A stretch of 64,000 bases of DNA, taken from contig NC_009410.2 in assembly GCF_000002875.2 (NCBI RefSeq), positions 186,001-250,000 of the forward strand, in the 5' to 3' direction. This stretch comes from Leishmania infantum JPCM5. Its lineage: Eukaryota > Euglenozoa > Kinetoplastea > Trypanosomatida > Trypanosomatidae. The notes below the pieces were generated by a model, which had not been told where the DNA came from, did not search any database, and worked only from the letters and a program-made list of their open reading frames with translations. Positions 1-11,200 of the stretch are shown piece by piece (within the stretch, counting starts at the first letter, position 1; every line of letters begins with the position of its first letter). Both the position numbers and the translations under genes were made by a program.

Positions 1-1386
1 GTCCCGGCGGCTGCTGCTACAGATGATGCCCTGGCCTTGATCGGCGTCTTTGCCCGTCTGCCTCGAGTCGTGTGGGATGCACGTCAGCCCAACAGCGGCA
101 AGGCGGAAATCGCAGTCCTCAAAGCGGGCCGTGGTGGACAAGGATGGGCGGCACTGGACGCCTTTGAGGATGCAACCTGTGAAGTTGCAGCGACGAAAAA
201 TCACGGTGTCCAGCTTGGCTCCGTAGAAGAGGCTGCGCGAAAGGTCGCAGTCCTCCAGCGTCACGTGCGACCACCGCACTAGCGAGAAGTCACACCGAAC
301 GAGAGAGAGGCCACGCAGATGACGATTCTCCAGCACGCCATGTGCCAGGATGGCCTTCATGTCCAGCCCCGGCAATACCAGCGCTGCAGCAGCGGAAGAA
401 GACCATGCGGTGGCAGCGGAAGGAGTAGTGCGATCCCTCCTACTGTCGCCAGCTCGCGCTCCCGCTCCGCCATTCCAAGGTAGCTGCGACGCCGCGTCGC
501 TGTGGTCGCCGCTTAGGTGTGGCGTTGCACTCGAGTTGCTGCACAGGTCCATAAACTGGAGCACCTTGCGCTCGAGCGGGACGTCACGGGCAGCGAAGGT
601 AGCCACGATGGAGGAAGAGGTCGTGCCAGTACTTGAAGGCTGCGCTATAACGGCGCTCGAGAAAGAAGGCGCCGGGGAGTTGGTAGCGAGATCGATGTGC
701 AGTGTACGCTTGTCCCGCTTGTCACCACATCCCTCAGAGCACGCGCCCATGGACGTCATTAAGTCCTCCGCGTCGAGAGACCCATACGCATCCTCCGGAA
801 CCGCCGTCACCCCTTCCAGCTCACCAAGAGCACGGTACGACGTCATAGGGGGCACATGTGGAGAGGAGACGGGGTGGTCGGCAGCATTACTCGGCGCCTT
901 GGCGTCATTGACGCGGGCAGCCGTCGCGGCGGCCTCGTCCTCGTAAAGAGCCGAGGAAAGAGCCAGCACAGCGTCCAACATCTGAGCCGTATTCAACTCA
1001 TACGGCGAGGTGCACGTAGCATCATGCGCCCTCGTAGCTCTCATGGGTGTAAAACGCGACGGCCGCAAAGTCGCCTCATGCAAGACGTGCGCCTCACTGC
1101 GCGTCCGCGACTTACCACGACGTCCCGACGACGGTGCCGCACCACGAAATCGGGCACAAGGCTCCACCGACCGCGCATGATGGCGGTGATGTCGCTGGTG
1201 GACGCCAGCTACAGAATTCCGCGAAGGACATTGATGGCGGCGAGGGTGTGTCTGTTCCCGGCAGCTGCGCCCGTCCTGCACGGTGCTGTACCGTGGAATC
1301 GTGCAAACAGCCGTGAGCCGAAGCGGTGTGAAGGCCACAGCCCCGCGAAGGCGACGAACCGCCGTGAAAGATTCACGTAGGAGCAT
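1..1386 (-). CDS. Pentapeptide-repeat protein, 3' end outside the window
   Basis: The minus-strand frame is open from the first ATG at 1386 to base 1 with no stop in 462 codons, so the C-terminus lies outside the window. Residues 1-35 are rich in Arg, Leu, Thr and Ser with few acids, which suggests a mitochondrial presequence. Residues 40-340 are low-complexity Ser/Ala/Arg sequence. From about residue 350 a run of five-residue steps appears (LRGLS, LVRCD, FSLVR, LEDCD, LSRSL, FYGAK, FRRCN, FTGCI), typical of a pentapeptide-repeat right-handed beta-helix. Such helices are usually binding or scaffold modules, and nothing shows a catalytic role. An in-frame stop lies upstream at about 1429-1431. 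A downstream in-frame ATG about 115 codons in is an alternative start if splicing occurs inside the ORF. The family call rests on spacing and residue pattern only. Confidence 0.8.
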   Translation of the reverse strand, partial: MLLRESFTAVRRLRGAVAFTPLRLTAVCTIPRYSTVQDGRSCREQTHPRRHQCPSRNSVAGVHQRHHRHHARSVEPCARFRGAAPSSGRRGKSRTRSEAHVLHEATLRPSRFTPMRATRAHDATCTSPYELNTAQMLDAVLALSSALYEDEAAATAARVNDAKAPSNAADHPVSSPHVPPMTSYRALGELEGVTAVPEDAYGSLDAEDLMTSMGACSEGCGDKRDKRTLHIDLATNSPAPSFSSAVIAQPSSTGTTSSSIVATFAARDVPLERKVLQFMDLCSNSSATPHLSGDHSDAASQLPWNGGAGARAGDSRRDRTTPSAATAWSSSAAAALVLPGLDMKAILAHGVLENRHLRGLSLVRCDFSLVRWSHVTLEDCDLSRSLFYGAKLDTVIFRRCNFTGCILKGVQCRPSLSTTARFEDCDFRLAAVGLTCIPHDSRQTGKDADQGQGIICSSSRRD

Positions 1387-1458
1387 CAACGCACATGGAA
1401 AATGGGTGGGAGGGGGCAGAGGATAGTGACGTCAGTCCTTCCGGCCTCCCACCCTTGC

Positions 1459-1484
1459 CTGCTTAAAGGAGGAAAAGCAATAAA
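1459..1484 (-). other. Likely trans-splice acceptor for the pentapeptide gene
   Basis: On the minus strand a T/C-rich tract (TTTATTGCTTTTCCTCCTTT) is followed by AAGCAG, with the AG at 1460-1459, 73 bases before the ATG at 1386. This is the usual tract-plus-first-AG layout for spliced-leader addition. The predicted 5' UTR holds an upstream ATG at 1397 that opens a seven-codon out-of-frame ORF overlapping the main start. Confidence 0.45.
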
Positions 1485-1786
1485 CTGTGATTGACCTGCA
1501 GTATGTCCGCGAGTGTGTCAGCGCGTTCGCTTGTGTAGAGCAGAGTCTTTGGTTGGCGACACATACCTCGTGATGCAGGAGAGAATAGGCACACGCTGCA
1601 GAAAGAGAGGAGAGGCGGGTGACGCGCCACTGATGCGGTAAAGCAAAAAGATTAAAGGGCACAGGCGAGGGTGTCCAGTAGAAAAAGGGAGACATACTCA
1701 TGGAGCAACAGGTCCCAGCAACGCGACAGCGGCGGACTCGTTGTATTGCAGCACTCTAGAGAGAGGAGATGATAGCGGCAGCGAGC

Positions 1787-2154
1787 GTGTGTGTGTGTGT
1801 ATTTGTGTGTATGTCCTCTGTGTCGCCGTCTCTGCCTCCCTTCATGGTGTCCTCACCCATCCGCCCGCCGCACGCAAGTGGTTCACCGTCCCACGTGACG
1901 GACAGGCATTCGAGATGGATGTGGACGGAGAGAGGGAACGCATCACGCCACTGCCACGCCATTCCGGGGTGCCTTCACCGTTCCTTTTATCGACTCTTTC
2001 GTGCCAACGGCTCGGGAACGCGCTCGCGAGAGATGGAAAAAAAAACTGAAAAAGCAGCGCCAGCTGAAAAACATATATATGCACTCCTATGCATACACAC
2101 ACACGCATATATATATATATACGTCAATCGAAAGGAACACGATAAATATATATA
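1787..2154. repeat. GT, CA and AT microsatellites
   Basis: GT repeats at 1787-1810, CA followed by AT repeats at 2095-2121 and a short AT run at 2145-2154, all in untranslated sequence. Confidence 0.85.
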
Positions 2155-3467
2155 AACAGAGAGGTGTACGCGAGAGCCAAGCCAACGGAGGCACGAACAT
2201 CACCCGCCAACCACTGCGGCGGCGATGCCGTCCGTACCGCCGGCGGCGACACGCGAAAAAGAGCATGTCGTGCCCCCACCCCTCCTCCACACGCCACGCA
2301 GGCGTGAAAGACAGATGTAAGAGAAAAAAGTCCAGGAAAGCAAAAACGATCGAAAAGGGCGATCGGGGGGAGGTAAGGATGGGGGGGGGGGAGAGGCGCA
2401 AGGCAACACACACACGGAGAGAGAGGTCTGCGAGGGGTTCAACCCTTCGCTACGCGAGTGGGCCACCGCCCCACCCCGCCCCCCCATCCTTTCTTTTCCT
2501 TCCGCCACCCCTCTCCCTCTCTTCGCCGCATCGCCGCCCACACGATCTTCCCCTCTCTCCTGGAGAGTCCAAAGAAGAGAGAGTGGGAGAGAGCAACGAA
2601 GAAGCAGTGGCCAAGCATCTCAGGCGAATGCGTCAGACAAGCAGCGGTGCGCAGCGCAGTACAGCAAAACACAACACAAAACACAGCTCACGCGCACGCG
2701 CACACGGAGAGACGAAGAAATGGCGAAGGGGGGCGTCGCCTCTGCTGTCTGGGAAGAGCAGGAGCAGATCAAGATTGGCTCGTGAAGGATGGAGGTCACG
2801 AGGAAGAGGGGGAGGGCGCGTGTTGTCTCCGTGACGATGGGGCCACGGACCTCATCACCGGGCCTCCGCATACACACGCGCACATCCTTCAAGGCCCCAT
2901 GGCAGACGTACAGAAACAGGAGGAGGCGTTGAACACAACACGGGAGGAAACGAGCAAGAAAAAAATCAAAGTCAGAGAGAGAGAGCAGCACAGCAAGCCG
3001 GCACGAGCGCACACGAGAGACGCGGCTACAGCATTCCACATCTGTAGCAGACGAGCAAGCGCCACCACACACTCAAGCAGCAATGACAACAACGACATCC
3101 TACACTTGACGGCCTCCAGGCAGCTTTCGCGAGCCGCCAACATAACTTTAAAAACTTTTCAAATGTGTCTGCAGGCCTCGTCAGAAGAGGAGGAATGAGA
3201 GAGGGAACAGAATAATAGAAAAGCACCGCAGACGGAAAAGAGCAGACAGCCAATAGAGGATGCAGCAGGCAGACACACAGAGAGAGAGGGAGCGAATTAG
3301 CACGTATTCGGCTGTGTGGCGCATGGAGAACATCCACGAGAGGGAAAAAGGAGAAAGAACGAATGTAGAAAAGGAGGCGATGTACACTCGTACACATATA
3401 CACGATGCCTCTGACAGACATGAAAGTCTCTCTCCGCCCTCCCGCACTGGATCCTTGGCCACTCGCT

Positions 3468-6275
3468 CTACCCACTGCGCACGAGCTGCACGCTGCCGCG
3501 CATCTTCGTCACGCGCACGGAGCTGAGCGGCATCAACTCGCCGTCCGACATCGAGATGCCGGCGTCCACCTTGATCTCCAAGGCGCGCGCCTTTACGTAG
3601 TTCACAAAGTCGAGGTTGACGTGTGCACCCGACTCCAGACCCATAAAGAACTTCAGCATCTCCATCCGTCCTCCGCGGCCCGTGGTGGGGTCGACGCGGC
3701 AGTAGACTACATCGATGGCGCCATCCGACATGTGTGCTAACGGCGCCATGAGCATGTCCTGCGCAACATCCCGCACGTTGCACAGGAGTGCGATGCAGAA
3801 ATCACCGCGAATGGTTACCCACGGGAGCCGCTCATCCTTGAAGTCCACAGCGTCCTCGTCGAGCAACTGCTGGTCCGTGTATGGGGCTAGAGCTTCGGCG
3901 GCACTAATGGGCTGGGCAGCGCCTCGGCTGGTGTTTGGAGTTGGGCCCGGATGCGTGTCATTGCCTTGCATCGAGGAGAGCGACGGCGCGCCGCAGTGGG
4001 CAAACACATACTGGCGGCAGTGCGGGCAGCTCTCCCGCATCGTGCAGAGCGGAAAGTCATCTGTCGATGGAATCTTGCAGCGTGTGTGCAGCTTCTCCAC
4101 CGTCTTGCCAGCCTTGCTCTCCCACGGCAGGTAACGCAGCATGCCTTTGTACCGCTTGAGGCCACGCAGTATCATGTACCCACCATACACGTGGAAGCGG
4201 GCATTGCCCATCCAACGCAACGACTCCGAGCCGTGGTCGATGTCGTTCGCGGCGCCAAACGACAGCGACATAAAGGCGACACGGCTGTGTAACTCCGGCA
4301 TCCGCGTCGCGCAGCTGACGGCGTCGCGGTAGACGTTCGAGCCATCCTTCAGGAAAGGTGTCATACAGTCGGCTGCCGTCAGCATTCGGGGAGGCAGCTG
4401 GAGCGCCTCTCTCGGCCGCAATCGCTCCTGCAGCTCGGCCGCCTTGTCTTCCTTGTACTGCGAGAACTCGCGCTGTGCGGCGTCGAGTCGACTCGCACTC
4501 ATACGGCGGCGGTGGAACTCCACCATATCCTCGTTCGGGGTGAAGTTCATCAGCAGCAGGTCCATGTGCACCGTGCTCAGGTGTACCAGCGACAACGCTG
4601 CCTCGGCGACGGAGAGGACATCAAGGCTCTTGGCAAGGCCGCAGGCGCTTCCGGTCGCCACCGTCGCAACGAGCGGCATCAGCGCATCCCAGCCGTCTTG
4701 CACCAGACAGCGGGCAAGCCGATAAGCCTCTCGGGCCGTCGCCTCCGCCGAAGGCGTCGCACCGTTTCCGCCGTAACCGTTACGCTTGTTCTCCTCACAA
4801 CCCAGCTGAATGAAGGGTGACGGAGAGCCGACGCTGGCCTCGCCGTGGGGCGCCACTTTGTTAGCGCCGCCCGACTTTAGTGTCACCGCCGCGCACGTCT
4901 CCTCGTTCAGATGGGCAGACACGTTGGGCGAGACGGCAGACGTGCCCCCGGTGCTCCCCTCGGCTGTCACGCTGCGCAGCCAGCGCACGAGTGCCAGCTT
5001 GCGGCGGTGCACGCCGTTCACAGTTTCGTGAATCATGCCGTCTCCGCCAACGGCGGCAATGACGGTGTTGCTGTTCATCGGGTTCTCAAGGTTTGCTACG
5101 TAGTCCTCGCAGTCATGCGCGCGGCGCGTCACGTGAGCCTGGTATGTGTGGCGGCTGAAGTGCAGCACGGGGCGCACCTGCTTCTCAAAGATGTGCTCAC
5201 CCTTTCCCTTGCCTGACTTGGCGCTAATAAAGGCGATGATGTGCTTCGAGCCCTTCTGATAGATGCGCTGCACCACCGTTGACACAACATGCTGAACCGT
5301 CTCGGCCGGGCCGCTCGACTGGAACTCTAGCGTGCGGATAGACGGGTTCTCCTTGTTGCGCTGCTGCACGTAGTGGGCATAGTAGCGGATGCTCGGCACC
5401 GCCGTGGTCACCGCGCAAGCGGCTGTGTGCGTGCCGAAGTGCGACGCAGTCGGTGTGGGAGAGGGCCCGCCCAGCAACCTCAGCGTGAAGGAGGCTGTGT
5501 TGACGCGGGAGTGGGCAAACACCACTGTCTCGTTGTCCTCGTCGGCGCCGGAGGGGAAGGTGCAGAGAAGACCTCCCGTGTTACGCCCGTTCTCGGCAAA
5601 GGCAAGTTTGACTGTGTCGTCGTTCGCTTGGCGCGCTCGCTGCCGCGCGTCACGCTCAGCCGCGGTCTCTATGTTGATGATCGTCCGCACCGGAATGTTC
5701 AGGACTACGCGCGTCTTGCCGGTGCTTGACACGTGCGTGATGCGGAAGTTGCCACTACTAGGGAAGTAGGCAAGGGTGCAGATCCTGCCCTTGTTGATGA
5801 TGACAGCTTCGATGTTGTCGTTCACGGCGTGAGGAGCGTCGTCGAGCTTCCCAGGGTAGGCAGCGGGTTTGAGATGTTGCGACTGCTGTTTCTGAGGCGG
5901 TGGCGACGACGATGACGCGGTGGGTGCTGCAGTGCTGCTACCTGAATCGCTGTGCTGCACTGCGGTGGCGCCGGTTGCTGCGCTCACATTGATGCTGCCG
6001 GCGGGGGCGTGCTGGTAAGCAGCGCCGCGCGATGGCGGGGACTCGGTGCTGGTCGGCACCGCGGAAATTCTCGCCTTTGAGGTGGAGAGAACTGAAGATG
6101 GAATACCCTGCGCGTCAGCGTCAATTTGGTCCTCCTTTGCATCCATACAAGACGCCTGCAGGACCGGTGAAGCGGTCGGCGGCAGTAGCGACGAGGTGTT
6201 TGTAGCGGAGTGGTTCGTGTGGCGGTGCGTGGCCGACTGAGGGCTCGGCGTGTTGTTGGAGGTGAAAGAGTGCAT
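3468..6275 (-). CDS. SKa: Sphingosine kinase (diacylglycerol kinase-type catalytic domain)
   Basis: A 935-residue lipid kinase that should phosphorylate sphingoid bases to the 1-phosphate. The start at 6275 is the first ATG; the open frame runs further upstream without another. The N-terminal 190 residues are Ser/Thr/Ala-rich. The catalytic core begins near residue 340 with the SAKSGKGKG phosphate-loop-like segment. The nucleotide-binding motif GGDGM lies at 410-414 (Asp412). A later segment (AFMSLSFGAANDIDHGSE, then RWMGNARF and RYKGMLRYLPW) matches the sphingosine kinase C3 region better than ordinary diacylglycerol kinases. The C-terminus carries the SDGAIDVVY and DGE motifs. Two large insertions (about 450-520 and 700-790) make it longer than yeast or human enzymes. 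From memory, L. major sphingosine kinase A on chromosome 26 is the essential orthologue; a ceramide kinase-like role is less likely. Confidence 0.88.
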   Translation of the reverse strand: MHSFTSNNTPSPQSATHRHTNHSATNTSSLLPPTASPVLQASCMDAKEDQIDADAQGIPSSVLSTSKARISAVPTSTESPPSRGAAYQHAPAGSINVSAATGATAVQHSDSGSSTAAPTASSSSPPPQKQQSQHLKPAAYPGKLDDAPHAVNDNIEAVIINKGRICTLAYFPSSGNFRITHVSSTGKTRVVLNIPVRTIINIETAAERDARQRARQANDDTVKLAFAENGRNTGGLLCTFPSGADEDNETVVFAHSRVNTASFTLRLLGGPSPTPTASHFGTHTAACAVTTAVPSIRYYAHYVQQRNKENPSIRTLEFQSSGPAETVQHVVSTVVQRIYQKGSKHIIAFISAKSGKGKGEHIFEKQVRPVLHFSRHTYQAHVTRRAHDCEDYVANLENPMNSNTVIAAVGGDGMIHETVNGVHRRKLALVRWLRSVTAEGSTGGTSAVSPNVSAHLNEETCAAVTLKSGGANKVAPHGEASVGSPSPFIQLGCEENKRNGYGGNGATPSAEATAREAYRLARCLVQDGWDALMPLVATVATGSACGLAKSLDVLSVAEAALSLVHLSTVHMDLLLMNFTPNEDMVEFHRRRMSASRLDAAQREFSQYKEDKAAELQERLRPREALQLPPRMLTAADCMTPFLKDGSNVYRDAVSCATRMPELHSRVAFMSLSFGAANDIDHGSESLRWMGNARFHVYGGYMILRGLKRYKGMLRYLPWESKAGKTVEKLHTRCKIPSTDDFPLCTMRESCPHCRQYVFAHCGAPSLSSMQGNDTHPGPTPNTSRGAAQPISAAEALAPYTDQQLLDEDAVDFKDERLPWVTIRGDFCIALLCNVRDVAQDMLMAPLAHMSDGAIDVVYCRVDPTTGRGGRMEMLKFFMGLESGAHVNLDFVNYVKARALEIKVDAGISMSDGELMPLSSVRVTKMRGSVQLVRSG

Positions 6276-6497
6276 GATGGGCCGTGGGGGGTTTCCGATC
6301 TGCGGGCAACACGCGAGGATCGACGACGGGGGAGCGAGCTTCGAAAGCAGCCGAAGACGCTCACAGAAACGAAGAGAGCAAGGAAAGGATGCGACGAGGC
6401 CGTACCGGAGCAGCGAGAGCACAGCAGCACGTAAATGCTGACGAGGGGAGGGGTGTGGGGTGTGGGAAGAGGGGGAGCACACGCGCACGCACGTACC

Positions 6498-6528
6498 CTA
6501 GAAAAAAAAAAAGAGAGAGAAAGAGATG
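6498..6528 (-). other. Trans-splice acceptor for the sphingosine kinase gene
   Basis: The minus strand reads a 29-base pyrimidine run ending in TTTTTTTTTTTCTAG, with the AG at 6499-6498. The first downstream ATG is at 6275, giving a predicted 5' UTR of about 220 bases. The strength of the tract supports this as the main spliced-leader site. Confidence 0.6.
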
Positions 6529-7184
6529 GAGGCGTTGAGTTAGCCGGGGAGGCACTACCCACATAGAGCAATACAAAAAGTATGAGAAGGAGCAAGCGAG
6601 AGAGTGCGCGTCGGCAACAACAATACTCGGCGCACGCCGGGGCACAACAGAAGAGAAGGGAAATCACAAAGCGTGTCGGCGTTTCGAGCACGCACACGCA
6701 CACGCACACGCTCGTCAACCTTGAAAGTGCAGTGCGCCCAAAGAGCTGAGGAAAGCGAAAAGGAGGAGAGAACGGGGAGCAGCGGCTGTGGCAACGACGA
6801 CGAAGCCAAGGAGGCAGACAAGATACGGGTTGGGCGTGTTGGGGAGGGAGGGAGGGAAGGGGGTCGGCGCAGAAAGGAAAACAGAGGAAGGGTGAGAAAG
6901 ATGTCCCTTTACTCGTGTTCCTTCTTTTGTTTGAATATGTATCTGTCTTGCGCCTCCCACCGTTAACCGACTCGATCTCGCAACTCGGATATAGTAATGG
7001 CTTGCGCGCCGCTACCCCTCGCTCGGCTGCTGCACAGATGAGTACAGGAGATACTGGAGAGTGTATTCTTTTCTTCGAAGGGACCTTCACGAATTAAAAC
7101 GAGAACGCGTGCTGTGGCGCGCACAGCACAACGCGCATGCACAGCGGAGGCGGTGGAAGAAAGGCGCGCACCATTGGCGTGTGC

Positions 7185-7204
7185 GTGTGTGTGTGTGTGT
7201 GTGT
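7185..7204. repeat. GT microsatellite
   Basis: Uninterrupted GT dinucleotides after a GTGC start, in intergenic DNA. Confidence 0.85.
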
Positions 7205-8294
7205 TTGGGGGAGAGGGACCGGATGTGTGTCAGCGCACGCAAGGAGAGAAGCATGCCACGTGCAGAAAGAGAGGGTTTACACGTAAGTGCGCAGGGGGGA
7301 GATGAAGTTAGGGGCACGTGAGATCATCCGCATGTATGCGATGGGATGCGGAGCAGATCGGAAGAATGAGAAGGGAGAGGGCGGGAAAAACATGACAGCA
7401 CTAAAAGAAGAGGCGACTTTTCTGGTTTCGATGCAGCAAGGTGGCAGCGTGCCAAGTGAAGGCGCCTGTGTGAATGTGTGCGACACACGCAGAGCTCACT
7501 CGAGCATGAAGGTCCTGTCACGGAACTCACGCCCTAACGAGCACCATTCCCATCTCACCAGCATGCGCACAGGGTGCATTCGCACGCAACGACCAAGGTA
7601 GGCTTTCAGTCGCATGAATGCGAGTCCACCGCCGCGTTGTGAATCACCACACCCTCGCCCGCCACCCACCCACCCACTCGCCTCAGCAAACGCAGGCACC
7701 GGATTCGACAGGCGGGAGGAGAAGATCAAACGGGAGGGAGGGGGTGGGCGTAAGAGGACGAAGAGGGCAGTGGGGTCCCCAATGCACCCCCCCCCCTTTC
7801 GCAGGAGTGCGATGGTGTGTAGGTTCACAGCTGGCATGGCTGCCGTTCGGGCCTCTTTTTTGCTTCCGGCACTGCAAAAGCGACAGCCGCCGCCATGTGA
7901 GAAGGAAAAGGCCGTGAGCGGTACATACACGCACACAAACACAGGGGGGGGGTAGTAAGAGACGGCCCAAGACAGCCGCCGTCGTAGCTGCCGCCATCTC
8001 TCACCGTTCATCCATCACCAGCACCCCTCTGTCCTCACGCACTTGCGTACACAGCTCTCCTTTTGGCTATCAAACATCGAGTATTCCAGTGAAACACAAA
8101 AAGTAGAAGAGATTGTGCACAGGCAGAGGGGCCGAAAGCACCGGCGCACACGAGCAGAAAACACGCGCACACTCTCGGCGTGCACACCGTCGCTTTCCTC
8201 GTCACCGGCGCGCCACCTCGTGGTGCCATACCGCACGCCGTACCACAGCCATCAGCGCCCCCTCCCCCGCCCACACACACACAAGCCTTTCAAC

Positions 8295-11200
8295 CTAAGC
8301 ACCCGCGCAGACAACCCCCGACATCCGGCTGCCTCTCAGAAGAAGTCGCTGCACAGCCTCCGCGCTTACCACAAGCTCACTGGAGGAGGTTGACTCGCGT
8401 CGCACGCGTTGGCAGATAAGCAGCAAGCGCGCCGTATCCTGCGAGAATGAGGGCAACGACCGCGGTGACGATGGTGCTGAGAAGCACGTCGGCGGCATCG
8501 CCAGTGTAGAGGCGAAGCCGAGAACAGTGAGGCCCTCGACCGCCGACAGCATTGCCTCGCCGCGCGGAAGCCGTAATAGCCCCCACGTGAGCAGCAGGCG
8601 GAGTGTCTCGAGGCACCGCATCAGCACCACCTCCGGCCGTCCGCGGTGCGCCGTGATGCTGTTCTTCGGGTCAAGCGCGGCCTCGCAGACGTCAAGGACG
8701 GCGCGCGCAAGGCGCCCATCCGTGTCATGGCTCATGATGTCGCACAGGAAGAAGAAGCTGACCTTGTGGGGGCTCGTTGCGATGGTGTTCGGCGAGTAGA
8801 GCGACGGCGTAGCGGGCGCCGACGATGCGGGGGACTCTCTGCCGCCGCGGCAGACATGGTCACCGCCGCTGCAGTGGGCCGCTCTGTTTGGGTTGCTGGC
8901 CCCCCCATGAACGCTTAGCTCGCGGAATCGCGGCGCTGGAGAGTTGTTGGGAGACGGCATGGCTGGGTGCCGCTTGAAGCCGGGCGCGGGTGCCACCTGC
9001 AAGATGTGCGGCGGGGGCGGCTCATCCTCCTCGGTGAAGCACTGCACGAAGGCGCAAAAGACATGCGCGAACCCCTCCATAAGAAACGCGTTGTCGACGT
9101 CGTCGCGGCTGAGTTGCAGCAGCAGCGTGAGGAAGTCCTCTCGCAGGAACAGCGTGGTGAGACGCGGATTGGCCATGAGGAGGTTCGCGATGAGGTCGCA
9201 GTCCCAGCGGATGAGGTGGTTGGGCTGCGATTGCCGCGTGGCGGTCTTGCGCGGCGCGGCGCCATGAACGCGCAAGACGTTCACCAACAGCTCGGGGGCA
9301 CTGCTGCGCACCATGAGTTCCGCCGATGCCGCTGCGGACGGGCAGGACATGTCGGTGGCACACAGCAGTGTGCGAATGCCCCACTGCAGCACGGCCTGCT
9401 GGCGCACATACTCCTTCATAATCTCCATCACGGTCACCACGCCGTCGAGGTGCAGAAAGATGGCTAAGTTGCGCTCGCACAGGCAAATGCGGCACAGCGC
9501 CGCCAGGGCACTCGTGACAATCTGCTCCTCCTGCGGGTGCCCGTCGATGGCCTCGAGGATTGCGCCGACGCCGCCAACGGCGACGATGCGCTCCAGCTCG
9601 TCCTCGCGCTTGACTTGCGCGAGGCTCTCCATGGTGATCTTCACGAGCGGCGGGCAGTAAGGAAAGGCGTAAAGTATGTGTGGCAGACTGTCAGCGCCGT
9701 CGAAGAACTCTGCGAAGACCTCTTCGAAGCTTGGCACGCATTGCGAAAGGGGCTTGGAAGGCGGGATAAGGGGAAGCGCTGCCGCAGCGACGGCGTCTGC
9801 TACCCCGGCGCCGCCCTCAGCAGGACGGACGCTCTTGCACGAAGAGTTGGCGGTGCTGTCGGCGGGCCGGCCGTGGAGCGTGCGCGGGCTGCCAAAGTTG
9901 GACATGGTGGCAAGGGAGGGTGCCATAGTAGTTCCAGTGGCGTCAACGGTGAAGTCCCTCTCGGCGCGGAGAGTCGCAGGACTTTTCGAGCCAAGCGGCA
10001 CAGCCGGCAGTCGGCTGCTCGACGCGCTGTGGCCTCCCCGCTCAGCGCCGTCACTAGCCGCCGCTGCGCCAGTGCGGCGCAGGGAGGTGGGGCAATTGTT
10101 CGTCTTCAGCGGCGGCATCCTATTCGAACCGGAAAACGCCGGTAGGCGTGTGGTCATCGCAGAGAAGACAGCGTCGCCAGGCCGGGCGTGTACCTCTCGC
10201 TGCTTGATTGTCTCCGCTGATATGGGAGCACGGCACATGCCGAGCAGGCCCGCGTCAAACAAATGCCGCACGATGGACTTAATGAGCAGGCAAAGGCTCT
10301 GGCCGTTGCGCTCGTGTTGCACCCCGATGAAGTCGCCTTGCATATTGAAGACGGGGCCGCCGCTGCACGTCACCTCTCCAAAGCTGGTCGGCTCATACAG
10401 GCAGTAGTCCGCGAAGACGGCGGCGACGCGCTGCACGCGGTAGGACCGTCGCCCGTCATTCACGTGGGTGATCATCAAATGAACGTCCCCTACCTTGATT
10501 GCTGGGATGGCCGAGAGCAAGAGAGGTACGTGAAGCGGCTGCACCTGACAGAGACTGTCTTGCGCGCCGCTAAATCTTCTCCTTGCCGCATCAGAGGCGA
10601 GCCGGTTCACCTGAGGGCCACCGGCGGCGTGAGCGGCGTCGGAAGCAACGCCCTTCGCACCCCGTTCTCGAGGCAGCGCAAACTCGGAGAGGGACGCCGC
10701 CGTCCCATCTGCCTCCTTACCCAGTCCTGCACCTCCTTCGTAGCTAGGCCCGCGCTCAGAGGGACTTGACATGGCACTTTCCGCACTGCACCCGTGACTA
10801 CCGCCTGGCTGTGATGGGTTCAGCGGCGGAGACCGCTCCTTCGGGTATGTTGCGTCGTCGTGCGTGGGAAAGACTTCGCAGTACGTCAGCGTGAACCCGA
10901 TCTCCTCGGTCTCATCCTCCTCCGAGTCGCCGGCCGCAGCGGCGTAGAGGAGGTAGTCTGGCTCATCGTCCAGCCGCGAGCGGCAAGCAGTGGCAACGGT
11001 GCTTGTCCGGCAGGTGTACTCGCGCTCCTTCTTTGGGGTAGCCACAGAAGACACAAACCCGAACGCGCTGCAGAGGCCGACATGCATCGGCTTAGGTTCT
11101 CGGCCCAGCAAAGCAGCCATGCCTACGATGGGCTGGTCGAGGAAGCACACGGAAGCGTCTGCCATGTCCTGCGGACTGCGGAGCACATACGAGGTGGTGA

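Larger units (their letters stand above)
1387..3467 (-). other. Intergenic region (sphingosine kinase 3' UTR / pentapeptide gene 5' UTR)
   Basis: About 2.1 kb without a convincing gene. It holds GT and AT microsatellites (1787-1810, 2095-2121) and long purine-rich stretches on the plus strand. The many open frames overlap on both strands, consist of low-complexity residues and lack coding-like third-position bias. Confidence 0.6.
6276..8294 (-). other. Intergenic region upstream of the sphingosine kinase gene
   Basis: Two kilobases with no supported gene. It contains the polypyrimidine tract and AG for the kinase mRNA, a GT repeat at 7185-7204, and purine-rich plus-strand sequence. Open frames here are low-complexity and overlap on both strands. 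Confidence 0.6.
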
